Origin: Anodontia alba
Lineage: Eukaryota > Mollusca > Bivalvia > Lucinida > Lucinidae
Assembly: GCA_964016985.1 (NCBI GenBank)
Contig: OZ024833.1
Location: 65,209,985 to 65,273,984, forward strand
DNA: 64,000 nucleotides
Reading direction: 5' to 3'
Numbering within the stretch: the stretch's first letter is position 1; each line of letters starts with the position of its first letter. A program made the position numbers and the translations under genes. This document shows positions 12,001 through 18,954 of the stretch, piece by piece. A model generated the notes under the pieces. That model did not search any database, was not told where the DNA came from, and worked only from the letters and a program-made list of their open reading frames with translations.

Positions 12001-15000
12001 GCCTCTGCCACAGCTCAGTCATGGCTGTCCTGTGAAGAAGCCTTTCAACATGGCTATTCACAGGGTGCTCGGTGAAGACTGCCAGATAAGAGAGGAATTC
12101 CACAAAATATTTTTCTTATTTCTCGTATGTCCTGGGGTACTCATAAGAAGCACCTTATGGTTTTGTGGAGAAGAAAAAATAATAATAATTTGTGGATACC
12201 AATATTTTTCAGTTGTAAAAAAAAAAAAATGCTTTGTCTGCAGCTATGCTTCTCTGTCCAAATATTAAGCACATTGTAGTCTGAAGACCCCTAAAAGGGT
12301 AATTGGCAAACAGTGCAGACCCAGATCAGACGCCACAGAATGCAGTGTCTGATCAGGGTCTCCACTGTTTGCAAATATTTCAACCATATTCCTCTAGGAA
12401 TATCTAAATCATATACAGTGTTTCATTTACCTGCGCGTCCTGCGAGAATCTCGCATAAAATTTGCCGAGGACGCAAAGTTTTAAAAGACGTGAGACCCCC
12501 GGACGCATGTTTTTTCCAGTTAGCGAGTCCCGTTTCCAAAAAAAATACTCATGTTCCGTCTTTTATCACGGGATTTCACCGCACCTGAATTGTTTACTAT
12601 AACACCGGCTTACTGGTACCCTGCTTCGGCTTCGAGACTATTCGCGAAAATATTGAATACTGAGTGCCAGTCGCACTGGGAGTCAAATGGATTTTGATTG
12701 GACGTTTTTCAACCAATCAGCGGCAGGGTTACGAAAAGAGCGTCGCACGTGTTGAAAACGAAAGTAGACGTTTCTCGTTTTGTAGCCGTAACTTGAGTCA
12801 GTTTAAAGCCGATTTTAAATTGTTTAAGGCTTAATCAGCGATGCTACCCAAGAAAAAACAAAAAACTATTAATACTGATAAGACTCAGCCAACTCTGTTT
12901 ACACTCCTTTACAAGAATCGCGCAAGTGAACCCATTTCAGAGACCCAGGATTCCCAGGCCCAAGATAATTCCCAGTCGGACTCGGAGGCTGCTGAAAAGT
13001 CATGCTCGACAGATTCTGGTCAGTCTGGGTAAAAAAAGTCAGTGCTGAACTGGAAGAAGTCCGAAGATAGAAGAATGTATGAACTGAAAAAAAAACTGAA
13101 GTAAACTTTTAAGCCTATCCACTGAGTTTGAGGCTGACTTCATACATTTTTCTATCTGTGCTGAGTCTTATCAGTATTAACAGTTTTTTTTTAAACCTGT
13201 GCCAGACTTCTTCTACTGAGGCCTTTATTGTGGTATTCCTGAACTTTTCATTCTTACTTTGAGCACATTCAGTGAGTGCCAGTGGTGTCAGACTTTAAAG
13301 TTCTAGTCTGGAAAGAATAGTTCAAACTGAACTTATTTCCATTAAGTTTTTTTTTTGCGTGTTCTCTAGTCTAGAAGCCATGTGCTAGTCTTGTGTTCAG
13401 CTAGTCAAGGTCTAGGATTTGGTAATACAAAGATATAAAACACTAGAACTAGTTGTTTAATTTTATTACATTTTATCACCATTGAATTTGAGTAGACAGA
13501 ACATATTTAAATCCAGTACAGCGATTCTCACTAACCGCACAGCATGATTTCTGAGAGTCTCCAAGTGGGACTCATAAATTCTGATCAGGACTCATAAAAG
13601 TTGAGACTAGCGAGTCCTGGGACTCACATTTTCAAATTTGTAAAAATATCACTGCATATAGCCTGACATACCTAAAATCAAAATTAGACTCTTCCAATAT
13701 CTACTGAGGGAGAGTTCATTCAGTCTACAATGGGTTAGGGCAAGTACCATATGCTCTCTGTAAAGCTTAATGCTTAGCATGCTGGGTAGAGCTTTGAGTA
13801 GACATTTAATTTTGAAACATTTTTCTTTTTTTCCCCAGATAAAAGGCTTTGACTTTTCATGCAAATTGTCTCCTTAGGTGAAAATTTGCATGAACTATCA
13901 ATGCCTATTTTGTGAGTGAGAAAAATATCATTAGTTTGTGATCGGCTAAATTTGCCTGGACAGGATGGTAAAGTTTTATATGAATGTAAGTTTTCAGTTC
14001 CCTATATCTGACACAAACATCGTCATTCAAAACTAACCCACCCATTGTAGACTGAATGAACTCTTCCACACTATAAACTGGAAGATTCTAATTTGGATTT
14101 TACGTATGTCACGCTAGAGAAAAATGGTTGAACTATTTGCGAACGGTTTAGCCTGTTCTGTGGCATCTGATCTGGGTCTGCAATGTTTGCCAATTATCCC
14201 TTTAAAGGTCTCCAGACTACAATGGTCAATAGGTTAAATATAAATGATCTACTTTGTCAAAACATATAGCTTCAGATAAGAGGGATATCCACAGAATATT
14301 TTTCTTATTTCTCCTTGAAAACATATGATGTGGTACTCATTAGAAGTGCATTGGCAAGGCACTTCTAATGAGTACCCACAACATATGTTTTAATATGTTG
14401 TGGTACTCATTAGAAGTGCCTTGGCAAGGCACTTCTAATGAGTACCCACAACATATGTTTTAATAAGTGGAGAAATAAGAAAAATATCAATACATTTCAG
14501 TTGGACAAAAAAGCACCTTATCTGTTTATTATAATACAGACAACGTGAGCGGGTACAGACACTTCAAGCAGTGACATTCCTTCCCCAGAAGGAGTTGCTC
14601 AAAAAATGTGCAACTATATATCATTCTGAATTATGGTATTTGACTTGATTACTGCACAATGACATACCCCTATAACTGTGCAGTCAAGTAATTTAATAGG
14701 AGGCCTGAATGAATATTAAAAACATTTTAAGTACTATAGCTAGAAATACTCACAGCACATGATTTTTTAATGTTCAAATGAACTCTGCTTTTCTGATATC
14801 GGTGGGTTTTCATTTGTTGTACTTTTAATGATTCACATTGTCATTACCTAGATAAGATATGAACACAGTGACAATGATCTGCTGATCAGACCAGTGATCA
14901 CCTCATATTAAACCAGCCAATGACAGCATGGCGGGAAAGACAAATATGCGATATTTTTCTCAAAATTACAATTGTATTTTAAAATGAAATTTGGTATAAT

Positions 15001-15129
15001 TATACTTAGTACATGAAGGTTTAACTGAACAACTCCTTCATTATAATTTATGGTCTTAAATGGGTGATAAACCGTAAAATTAACTCACGAATTGGCACCC
15101 GTTATCACAGCTACTTTTCGTTGTTCCAT
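1..15129 (-). CDS. HSD17B7: HSD17B7-like 3-ketosteroid reductase (SDR family), 5' part of gene, five exons, runs off window start
   Basis: Minus-strand gene, join of 15129-15089, 9663-9460, 5574-5485, 3009-2895 and 33-1 (161 codons so far). HSD17B7 is an NADPH-dependent short-chain dehydrogenase of the ER membrane that reduces 3-keto sterol intermediates in cholesterol synthesis and, in vertebrates, estrone. Seen here: the Rossmann start VAVITGANSGIGLSLADRLL with TGxxxGxG at residues 10-17; HLCLACRN (about residue 34), as in vertebrate HSD17B7; a YLNAGIMP segment carrying the NAG motif (about 88-95); and GDGLQKVFATNLFGHYVM then VRELEDFLG, colinear with the human GLQEVFETNVFGHF and RELEPLL. 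The catalytic Ser and YxxxK lie beyond position 1. All four introns are GT-AG and every junction keeps the frame. An in-frame TAA at 15141-15139 makes the ATG at 15129 the first usable start. The order of family motifs makes this call strong; orthology to HSD17B7 over other SDRs rests on motif similarity recalled by eye. Confidence 0.9.
100..560. mobile_element. family A palindromic MITE, one copy plus degenerate partial copies
   Basis: 100-285 shows the family pattern: GATAAGATG, poly-T, TTTTTCTTATTTCTCC, a near-perfect hairpin (ACACATTAGAAGTGCCTCGG against GCTTCTAATGAGTACCC), GAAATAAGCAAAATATTTACC, CCTCTTACTAGACCTATG. Pieces of further copies follow to 560. Confidence 0.7.
622..1078. mobile_element. 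AT-rich inverted-repeat element (CGATTA-rich ends) containing a family B1 MITE
   Basis: The left end GGATAATCGATTAATAGATC and right end TAAATCGATTATCTTTTCAG are inverted copies, with CTGGC-type outer ends. Inside (about 733-975) lies a B1 MITE with its hairpin AAACAGTGTAGACGCTGATG at 849. Confidence 0.5.
1222..1432. mobile_element. family B3 MITE (TTAACCCTTGTCATGCTGAA ends)
   Basis: The left end is TTAACCCTTGTCATGCTGAA and the right end GCAGGACTAGGGTCAA. The central hairpin is CAGATCCAGATCAGTTGGCT with its complement. Consensus length is about 210 bp. Confidence 0.75.
1570..1772. mobile_element. family A palindromic MITE
   Basis: A hairpin around ATAAGAAGCACCTCATAGAG and GTGCTTCTGATGAGTACCC, flanked by the family TTTTTCCTATTTGTCC and GAGAAATAAGAAAAAG arms. 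Confidence 0.7.
2213..2305 (-). mobile_element. SINE1 3' fragment
   Basis: Matches the SINE1 tail half: TGTTGAGGTTTTATGGCCCA, through GGGCAGGCTTAGTCCTCTAA. The tRNA-like head is absent. Confidence 0.65.
2460..2712. mobile_element. family B3 MITE with partially duplicated left end
   Basis: The left TIR region occurs twice in tandem (CTAACCCTTGCCATGCTGAA at 2461 and ACTAACCTTTTCATGCTAAA at 2493). The usual hairpin at 2610-2675 and right end GGACCGGGGTTGA follow. A run of about 19 G lies just upstream (2440-2458). Confidence 0.7.
2700..2870. mobile_element. family A palindromic MITE, diverged
   Basis: TTTCTTATTTCTAC, GTGTGGATACTCTTAGAAAT, GAATACCCACAACGTTTTTC and the right end TTACCTGGAGCTATG. 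It lies in the intron just downstream of exon 4. Confidence 0.6.
2895..3009 (-). CDS. HSD17B7: HSD17B7-like exon 4
   Basis: 115 nt. The acceptor GTTTTCAG ends at 3010 and the donor GTATGT starts at 2894. It encodes KGAKILTTGCGALNHEDD, then VTGDGLQKVFATNLFGHYVM, colinear with the TADGLQEVFETNVFGHF region of human HSD17B7. It ends in phase 0. The acceptor region, with about 22 nt of the exon, is duplicated upstream near 3390-3415 (see findings). Confidence 0.9.
3010..3530. repeat. tandemly repeated block: exon-4 acceptor region plus family A hairpin
   Basis: The sequence CCTTTCCTGAAAACATCATA followed by GGAGGGGTATTTGGGAT (3005-3056) recurs as CCTTTCCTGAAAACAGGATA and GGAGGGGTATTTGATGAT (3407-3466). 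A more diverged copy lies at 3188-3240. Each is followed by an A-type hairpin (3088-3150, 3262-3330, partial at 3505-3535). Confidence 0.7.
3565..3655 (+). repeat. two-copy ~42 bp tandem repeat
   Basis: ACTTGTACAAAGGAATTAAC occurs at 3577 and again at 3619 with similar flanks. Confidence 0.6.
3656..4770. other. intronic sequence with diverged repeat, no gene seen
   Basis: Contains two diverged copies of a module with AGGTCATCCTAGGATGATCA (near 3870) and AGGTCAAATCAACCTATGAT (near 4290), each followed by ACAAACTTAGTA. A palindrome TTTGTTGAAA...TTTCAACAAA is at 3851-3900. No supported coding exon. Confidence 0.5.
4775..5142. repeat. dispersed mollusc-type repeat ending AGCTCAGGTGAGCTA
   Basis: Carries phrases shared with 3930-4080 (AGCCTCAAA, GGTTCTGGAGA, ATGAGCATGG/ATGGGCATGG) and ends in GAGCCTTCAGCTCAGGTGAG. 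The open frame on the minus strand has no recognisable domain. Confidence 0.45.
5485..5574 (-). CDS. HSD17B7: HSD17B7-like exon 3 (NAG motif)
   Basis: 90 nt, recognised by translation. The acceptor TTTTTTCTTGACAG precedes 5574 and the donor GTAAGT follows 5485. It encodes YSRLDYLYLNAGIMP followed by SSINWNQVLAILS. The NAG motif is the structural Asn region of classical SDRs, and the segment matches human LDCIYLNAGIMP. Phase 2 on both sides fits exons 2 and 4. Confidence 0.9.
5625..5960. mobile_element. family A MITE followed by a second foldback (TTATACCATGGTT arms)
   Basis: 5625-5820 is an A copy with hairpin AGAAGTGCCTCACTGAGGCA. 5843-5958 is a separate palindrome, with arm AGTTATACCATGGTTTGTGC against GCAGAACCATGGTATAACT. 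Confidence 0.7.
6115..6305. mobile_element. family A palindromic MITE, diverged
   Basis: GTTATGGGTTTTCCTTAAAA, CCAAATGAGTACCCACAAGT and GAAAATTAAGAAAAATATT arms; right end CTATCTGGAGTTATG. Confidence 0.55.
6308..6516. mobile_element. family B2 MITE (TTAACCCATTGTAGTCTG ends)
   Basis: Reverse-oriented copy: TTAACCCATATATACTGAAT at left, CTCCAGACTACAATGGGTTA at right, with a degenerate core hairpin GAGACCCTGATCAGACACC and GTCTGCACTGTTTGCC. Confidence 0.7.
6640..6800. repeat. family B hairpin core
   Basis: AACAGTGTAGACCCAGATCA pairs with TGATCAGGGTCTACACTGTT around CTCTTATGGGAGCAG (6712-6772). Its outer ends are not clear. Confidence 0.65.
7000..7316 (-). mobile_element. SINE1, full length, tRNA-derived
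   Basis: Read on the minus strand, the head GCCGGCCTCGGTGGCTCAGT contains a pol III A box (TGGCTCAGTTGG) and a B box (GGGTTCAACCCC), followed by a body with GAAAGAATGTTGCC-type sequence and a tail ending AACACAAACAAACAAAC. A 7 bp TSD CACAGTG flanks it (6993-6999, 7317-7323). Confidence 0.88.
7317..7620 (-). repeat. probable second tRNA-like SINE
   Basis: On the minus strand GAGGTTGTGAGCTTGATCCC resembles a B box, preceded by a TGCACTTGCCGCTTGTG region. No TSD was found. Confidence 0.35.
7908..8236. mobile_element. Tigger/pogo-like MITE
   Basis: The left end TA-CAGTGAACCCTCCTTACAA and right end CGTTATAAAGAGGGTTGTCTG are inverted copies. The right TSD is mutated. Pieces of family A lie inside (8030-8100). 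Confidence 0.55.
8228..8490. mobile_element. family C palindromic MITE
   Basis: ATTCAGCAGACAACAAACTG, a hairpin of GGCATTTCATGCAAACTGTC with GACAATTTGCATGAAATGTC, then AGAAAAATAAGAAAAACATT and a CTGCTGAAAAG end. Confidence 0.75.
8600..8750. repeat. low-complexity GT and poly-A tract
   Basis: A (GT)n run near 8612-8632 and long A runs at 8683-8738. The open frame across it is an artefact. Confidence 0.85.
9160..9350. mobile_element. family A palindromic MITE, well preserved, abutting exon 2
   Basis: The hairpin arms ACTCATTAGAAGCGCCTCGG and TGAGGCGCTTCTAATGAGTA are near-perfect. Its end lies about 110 bp from the exon 2 donor. Confidence 0.85.
9460..9663 (-). CDS. HSD17B7: HSD17B7-like exon 2
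   Basis: 204 nt. The acceptor TTTCTTTCAG ends at 9664. The exon completes the Ser codon and reads GIGLSLADRLL, then HLCLACRN, ISILTVDTSSVESVLQAAEQ and IMER. The donor is AG|GTACAC at 9459, weak but GT. It is required because the next exon then restores ER-YSRLDYLYLNAG, matching the family. The open frame continues into the intron with unrelated sequence, so frame alone would overextend the exon. Confidence 0.88.
9715..9990. mobile_element. family B1 MITE (ACCCTAAATATTGGGACA-type ends)
   Basis: The left end TTACCCGAAATATTTGGGCA and right end GTGTCCCAATACTTAGGATT enclose the core hairpin AACAGTGTAGACACAGATCA (9806) with its complement. It lies directly upstream of the exon 2 acceptor. Confidence 0.7.
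10053..10264. mobile_element. family B3 MITE
   Basis: TTAACCCTTGTCATGCTGAG at left, GCAGGACAAGGGTTAA at right; hairpin GATCAGTTGGCTTCTTCAGA and complement. Complete TIRs. Confidence 0.85.
10445..10690. mobile_element. family K foldback MITE
   Basis: GAGCCAGAGCATGACAAAAC at left and GTTTTGTCATGCACTGGCTC at right form the TIR. Inside are GCAAAGACTTGGATCAGCCT and its imperfect complement. Related copies are at 32235, 41262 and 48188. Confidence 0.75.
10785..11080. repeat. dispersed repeat ending TGTGGCGAGGTATAAAAATG
   Basis: Shares GCCCATCAGCAATCCCAAAC, the TTTACTCAAGTTACC type and AGATGGACGAAAG with 23740-24165. Confidence 0.6.
11206..11392. mobile_element. MITE with GGGGTCATCCTAGAG ends
   Basis: GGGGTCATCCTAGAGCTTTC at left and CCCTCTAGGATGACCCCT at right are inverted, enclosing two GGGAGAAGTTTTG motifs. 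Confidence 0.7.
11420..11567. mobile_element. family A MITE, internally deleted
   Basis: CCAGATAAGAGAGGGTATCA at left and the right arm CTTCTAATGAGTACCCACAA through TACTGGAGCCATG. Most of the left hairpin arm is missing. Confidence 0.65.
11577..11882 (-). mobile_element. SINE1, full length
   Basis: Same head, A/B boxes and tail as the copy at 7000. A one-base loss lies in the A box region (CAACTGACCACC). No clear TSD. Confidence 0.82.
11940..12255. repeat. family K and family A fragments
   Basis: 11955-12075 resembles family K (GCCAGCCAAGACTCTGGTCA). 12085-12250 is a diverged family A copy with ATATTTTTCTTATTTCTCG and TTTGTCTGCAGCTATG. Confidence 0.45.
12416..13654 (+). mobile_element. hAT-like DNA transposon remnant, 1239 bp
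   Basis: Ends CAGTGTTTCATTTAC and (inverted) CAGTGATATTTTTAC match at 11 of 15 positions. The element is flanked by an identical CATATA (12410-12415, 13655-13660) that is single in the intact B2 copy. It contains a CpG-richer 5' region and a short start-to-stop ORF. CAGTG termini suggest the hAT superfamily, whose TSD is usually 8 bp; only 6 bp match here, so the class is tentative. Confidence 0.65.
12841..13032 (+). pseudogene. 63-codon ORF inside the hAT-like element, possible transposase N-terminus
   Basis: Starts MLPKKKQKTINTDKTQPTLF and ends in a Ser/Gln/Asp-rich stretch with SQSDSEAAEKSCSTDSGQSG. Basic N-termini of this style precede BED/zinc-finger regions in some hAT transposases. 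No zinc finger, catalytic residues or dimerisation domain follow. I do not recognise it as a host gene. Confidence 0.35.
13790..13935. mobile_element. family C MITE, diverged
   Basis: GACTTTTCATGCAAATTGTC pairs with GAAAATTTGCATGAACTATC. The usual TTTTTCTTTTTTTCCC arm is visible. Confidence 0.55.
14034..14240. mobile_element. family B2 MITE, reverse orientation
   Basis: ACCCATTGTAGACTGAATGA at left, GGTCTCCAGACTACAATGG at right, with a shortened core hairpin. Confidence 0.65.
14268..14530. mobile_element. family A MITE with its central hairpin tandemly duplicated
   Basis: The segment ATATGTTGTGGTACTCATTA through CAACATATGTTTTAAT occurs twice in a row (about 14330-14394 and 14395-14463) inside one pair of outer arms. 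Confidence 0.8.
14620..14710. repeat. foldback fragment of the GACCTRATTACC-type MITE
   Basis: TATTTGACTTGATTACTGCA pairs with GTGCAGTCAAGTAATTTAAT. Related to the elements at 43757 and 50816. Confidence 0.5.
15089..15129 (-). CDS. HSD17B7: HSD17B7-like exon 1 (start codon)
   Basis: Encodes MEQRKVAVITGAN plus two bases of a Ser codon. The donor is GTGAGT at 15088. An in-frame TAA sits four codons upstream of the ATG. The exon carries the first half of the cofactor-binding TGxxxGxG motif, which is completed across the junction. No clear TATA box or CpG-rich promoter stands out upstream; a weak TTTTAAAA lies near 15245. Confidence 0.88.
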
Positions 15130-15319
15130 GATACGGTGTTAAGGTAAACAAATGCCTAAGCTAATTTGTCCTAAAAAGCGCAATGGCATGATATGAACCC
15201 AAACAAACGATAATGTAACTTAAATTGGAAACAAGCAATAGCTTTTAAAAGATATGCGGTGAATGTTCGTTTGACAATAACTTTTATTGAGAATGAAAAG
15301 TACTGAACAATTTAAATTA

Positions 15320-15780
15320 ACTCTTGAAGCCCCAAGCAAAATTTGTAGCAAATCTGTACAGATGATATTCTATTTTTTTTCTTCATTTTTCATCACGTTT
15401 TGACATTCCATGTGAATAGATTCCCATGGTCCGAAAGATGTTCCAAGCCATTGGTTTGACTGTAATATGCCCGTCACCGTTTTGAGACACAAAACTCTTC
15501 CTCAGGGCACAGTCCCTGTTTTTGCAGCACTTTTAACCCTAGTCCTGCTGAACCCAGATATACCATGCCTTTGCAGTGTAGATCCAGATCAGTTGGCTTC
15601 TGAAGAAGTCAACTGATCTGGATCTGCACTGTTTGCCATTATATAAGAATGTGAATTAGCAACAATCTGGATCAAGTAATCTGTTTGGCTGAAAATTAGA
15701 AGTGAGCGTGGTGTCTTAATTTATTCAGCAAGACAAGGGTTAATGTTTTTTTAGTCAATTCCCAGTGTTCAAGGGTTAAG
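15320..15780. mobile_element. TTTAACCCTTAAAGC-type MITE remnant with a nested B3 MITE (15533-15743)
   Basis: GAAGCCCCAAGCAAAATTTG at left and GTTCAAGGGTTAAG at right. The inserted B3 copy has ends TTAACCCTAGTCCTGCTGAA and GCAAGACAAGGGTTAA. It lies upstream of the HSD17B7-like start codon (15129). Confidence 0.6.
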
Positions 15781-15837
15781 TCTCATCATGGTCATAATCT
15801 CCTGTAATAATGTCTGAGTATTTGTCATTCTCTGGGC

Positions 15838-16030
15838 TAAATCAGCAGACGACAAATTGGTGATGTTTTTCTTATTTTTCCGAGAAAACTAGGTTTGACA
15901 TTCCATGCAAATTGCCTTCAATTTACATAAAATGTCAAGACTTGCTTTTCTTGGAAATTATGCAATATATTTCAATATGACTTTGTAGTCTACTGAAAAT
16001 TCTACCCAGCATCATGCTTAGCGGTTACTT
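15838..16030. mobile_element. family C MITE, diverged
   Basis: AATCAGCAGACGACAAATTG, GACATTCCATGCAAATTGCC and TTTACATAAAATGTCAAGAC, with a TACTGAAAATTCTACCCAGC end. Confidence 0.6.
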
Positions 16031-16820
16031 GCATATATTTGCGTATATATATATTTCCATAATATTTGACAGACAGACAACCTGTACTTAAAGAGGCTTT
16101 GACTGATTTTCATCCATTTGTGTGTTCTTTGTCTCCAAGGGCAACTTTTATAGATTTTGACATTTCAAGCAAATGGCCTCCTTAGGAAGTGTCTACATGG
16201 CCAAATGGTGCTAAGAGACATATTAAGTTCTGAAAATAAGAATTATATCTCCATTTTTACATTAAATGTATAGGCATTTTTCTGAAAAAAAGAGACAACA
16301 CATAAATGTTTTTTGGGGGTTTTTTTTGAGCCAAAAATTAGTGAGTCTCCTATCATAATATGCTAAATATGAAGGTTTTCAAAGATTTATAGTTACCTAT
16401 ATAGTCATGGCGGCCAATTTGGATAACAGTTTTCAAAAAAATTCAGACTTGAACTGGTCCAAAGAAAGGTCTTTATGCAATTTGTGTCCAATATCAGAAT
16501 TGCAGTCTTGGGCAAGAAGCCTTTTAGAAGTGTTTGGATCACAATGACCTAGGTGAGTAGACTAAAACTGTCACCATACATAGTTGTTGTGGTGGCCATC
16601 TTGGATGCTTGTTCCAAAATGTTTTGCAAATCTTAAAGTCAGGCCTGTTACGTTGTCAAAATAGAAATTAGTGAAGCTCTGGAAAAGGATTTGTGAGGGC
16701 TTTATTTTTTTTTTTTTTTTCATTAAATTAAGAAGAAAATCTGTAACATATTTATGGAGCTATAAAAATCAATGGGTTTTTGAAGTAAAAAATTAGCGAG
16801 TCTCACAAAAAAAGCAGGAA
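16030..16820. other. intergenic sequence, no gene seen
   Basis: Holds family C-like pieces (GACATTTCAAGCAAATGGCC at 16159) and two AAAATTAGYGAGTCTC motifs (16334, 16787). The latter resemble the TAGCGAGTC motifs of the 12416 element. Phrases such as TGGCGGCCAATTTGG suggest another dispersed repeat. Confidence 0.4.
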
Positions 16821-16823
16821 TAC

Positions 16824-17140
16824 TTAACCTTGGTCCTGCTGAATTTGGATATGTTTGTTTGTGTTGAGGTTTTATGGCCCAGTCAACCCAATGGGGTCAT
16901 GTCGAGCGCGGTCAGTTTACCTAACCACACGTTTACTGGGCAGGCTTTGTCCTCTAAGCGGTTAACCAGTATTGATATGCCCTGTGTTTGCAAAACCACA
17001 ACTAATCTGGATCCGCAATGTTTGTTATTCAGTATGTGAATTTGTATCAACAACCTGAATCAAGTAATCTGATTGGCTGAAAATTAGAAGTATATGCTTG
17101 ACATCTGAATTTACTCTGCATGACCGATGAAAAGGGTTAA
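16824..17140. mobile_element. family B3 MITE interrupted by a truncated SINE1
   Basis: MITE ends are TTAACCTTGGTCCTGCTGAA and ATGAAAAGGGTTAA. Its hairpin region is degenerate. Confidence 0.7.
16854..16973 (-). mobile_element. SINE1, 5'-truncated, with TSD GATATG
   Basis: Only the tail half (about 120 bp) is present, flanked by GATATG at 16848-16853 and 16974-16979. 5' truncation with a TSD fits LINE-mediated retrotransposition. Confidence 0.75.
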
Positions 17141-17340
17141 TGTCTGGAAAGTACTTTTCCAAAGAATACTAGCAGTTGGCTGCAGTTCCAGAGGAAAACC
17201 TTGTAGTGCTTTTTACCGAATACAGCCATTGTGGCCAAAACATCTTGCATACCACTTCCCAATATTTTTCTCAAACCTTAAAGATATTATCCCAAGGATG
17301 GATCATATGCAATTTGAGCTCTGTCAGCCTTGCAGGTTTT

Positions 17341-17489
<149 letters not shown>

Positions 17490-17574
17490 CAAGTAAGCAT
17501 CATGTTAATTTCAGCTCAACTTGCGAGCAGTATACCAGAAGTTGTGCACCATTTGCACTCTGTGTAAAATTTTC

Positions 17575-17710
17575 AGCAGACATATTGAAATATTTTTCCA
17601 GAAAACAGGTTTGATATTTCATGCAATTTGCATGGAATGTCAATCAAGTTTTTCAGGAAAAATAAGAAAAACATCACCAATTTTTCATCTGCTGAATTAG
17701 CCAAGAGAGT
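17575..17710. mobile_element. family C MITE
   Basis: CAGGTTTGATATTTCATGCA pairs with TTTGCATGGAATGTCAATCA; GGAAAAATAAGAAAAACATC arm and CTGCTGAATTAGCC end. Confidence 0.65.
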
Positions 17711-18240
17711 GGTAAAGGTTAAAAGACTTGAAAAGATCATGTCCAAAACATGCTTCATAAAATTATGTAATTTGAGCTCAATGAATTGGTCCAGCAGATT
17801 AGAAGAAAATATTTAAACAATTTGTCCTGACCTCAGATGGGCGAGTACCTAAATTTAGAATTTAGCAAACCTAAAAAAACATCTAAGATGGATCATCAAA
17901 ACTATTTACATGCGGTACATTGGAGACATCGACTTTTGATTTTTGGGCTCATGGCAGTGCAAAACAATGTACCATATCAAAATTTTATGCCAAACTTCCA
18001 AAAAGTTTAGTGGGGCATGCATTACTTCTGCTTTGTCCATCACACTTTACATTGTGCACATGATATCTCACAAAGTATTTGGTATTTGGCAGATTTTTTG
18101 GGATTGATGAGCAGATAACCTGATAAACTTTTGAAAAAAAAAATTGGATGAATTTTATGAGAGTTGTGCTCCCTTTGCAAGTTTGGCATTTTGTTGGTGG
18201 GGGCATAGTGTGTTATAAACAAATCTCTAGTTAACCAGAT
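17711..18240. other. intergenic sequence, no gene seen
   Basis: Unassigned. Contains TTTGCAAGTTTGGCATTTTG and GGTGGGGGCATA, reminiscent of the 18955-19843 element end. Confidence 0.35.
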
Positions 18241-18244
18241 TATT

Positions 18245-18655
18245 TGTTGTTGTTGTTGAGGTTTAACAGCCTAGTCAACCCATTGGGGTCATGTTGAGAG
18301 CATAGTCTGTTTATCTGACCACACTTTTACTGTATACATGTATTTAGTCCACTAAGCGGTTAACTAGTACTGTACATTCTTTCACCTGAAACCAAAGTAT
18401 TTGACCAGACATGCCAACAATGTGGTCAGAGATCAGATGCTGTAGGTGACAGCTTCTGATCAGGGTCTACACTGTTTTCCACTCATCCTGATTTTTTTGA
18501 GGTTTTATAGCCCAGTCAACCCATTAAGGTCATGTCATCTGGTCAGTTTACCTAACCATACTTTTCCTAGACAGGCTTAGTCACTTACTAGTAAGTGGTT
18601 GACCAGTACTTGTACACATCCTTCCGCCAGAAACTGAAAACTGTCCTTGAATCAT
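18245..18655 (-). mobile_element. two diverged SINE1 fragments flanking a family B hairpin
   Basis: Fragments at 18245-18385 and 18488-18650 share TGAGGTTT, CAGTCAACCCATT and GGTTAACCAGTACT. Between them is the degenerate hairpin GTCAGAGATCAGATGCTGTA. Confidence 0.6.
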
Positions 18656-18724
18656 CCTGATTTTAGACACATATACTGGTAGTAAACTAGACATTGTTTG
18701 TTAAAGAATGGTAAGCAGTTGTTA

Positions 18725-18915
18725 ATCTTTCACCCCTGAGTTTCTGGTATGGACTCTTCCGTCACTAGACTTGACTTATTCATTGTTGCACATGGTTTCA
18801 TCAAAAATCAATAACAGAATGGTAAACAGTGTGGACCCTGATAAAATGGCTCATTATGAGCCAACTCATCAGGATCTACATTGTTTGCAAAAGTATCTGT
18901 CTTGGTCTAGAGGGC
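18725..18915. mobile_element. family B4 MITE, reverse orientation
   Basis: TCTTTCACCCCTGAGTTTCT at left. The core GTGTGGACCCTGATAAAATG pairs with CATCAGGATCTACATTGTTT. Confidence 0.55.
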
Positions 18916-18954
18916 TGAAAGGTAAAGGAAACTAGAAATGGGTCAATATGACAC

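Larger units (their letters stand above)
12271..13737. mobile_element. family B2 MITE split by a nested hAT-like element
   Basis: The left half ACATTGTAGTCTGAAGACCC through AATATCTAAAT ends at 12415. The right half CATATAGCCTGACATACCTA through CAGTCTACAATGGGTTAG resumes at 13655. The intact copy at 45008-45236 shows the uninterrupted order. Confidence 0.8.
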
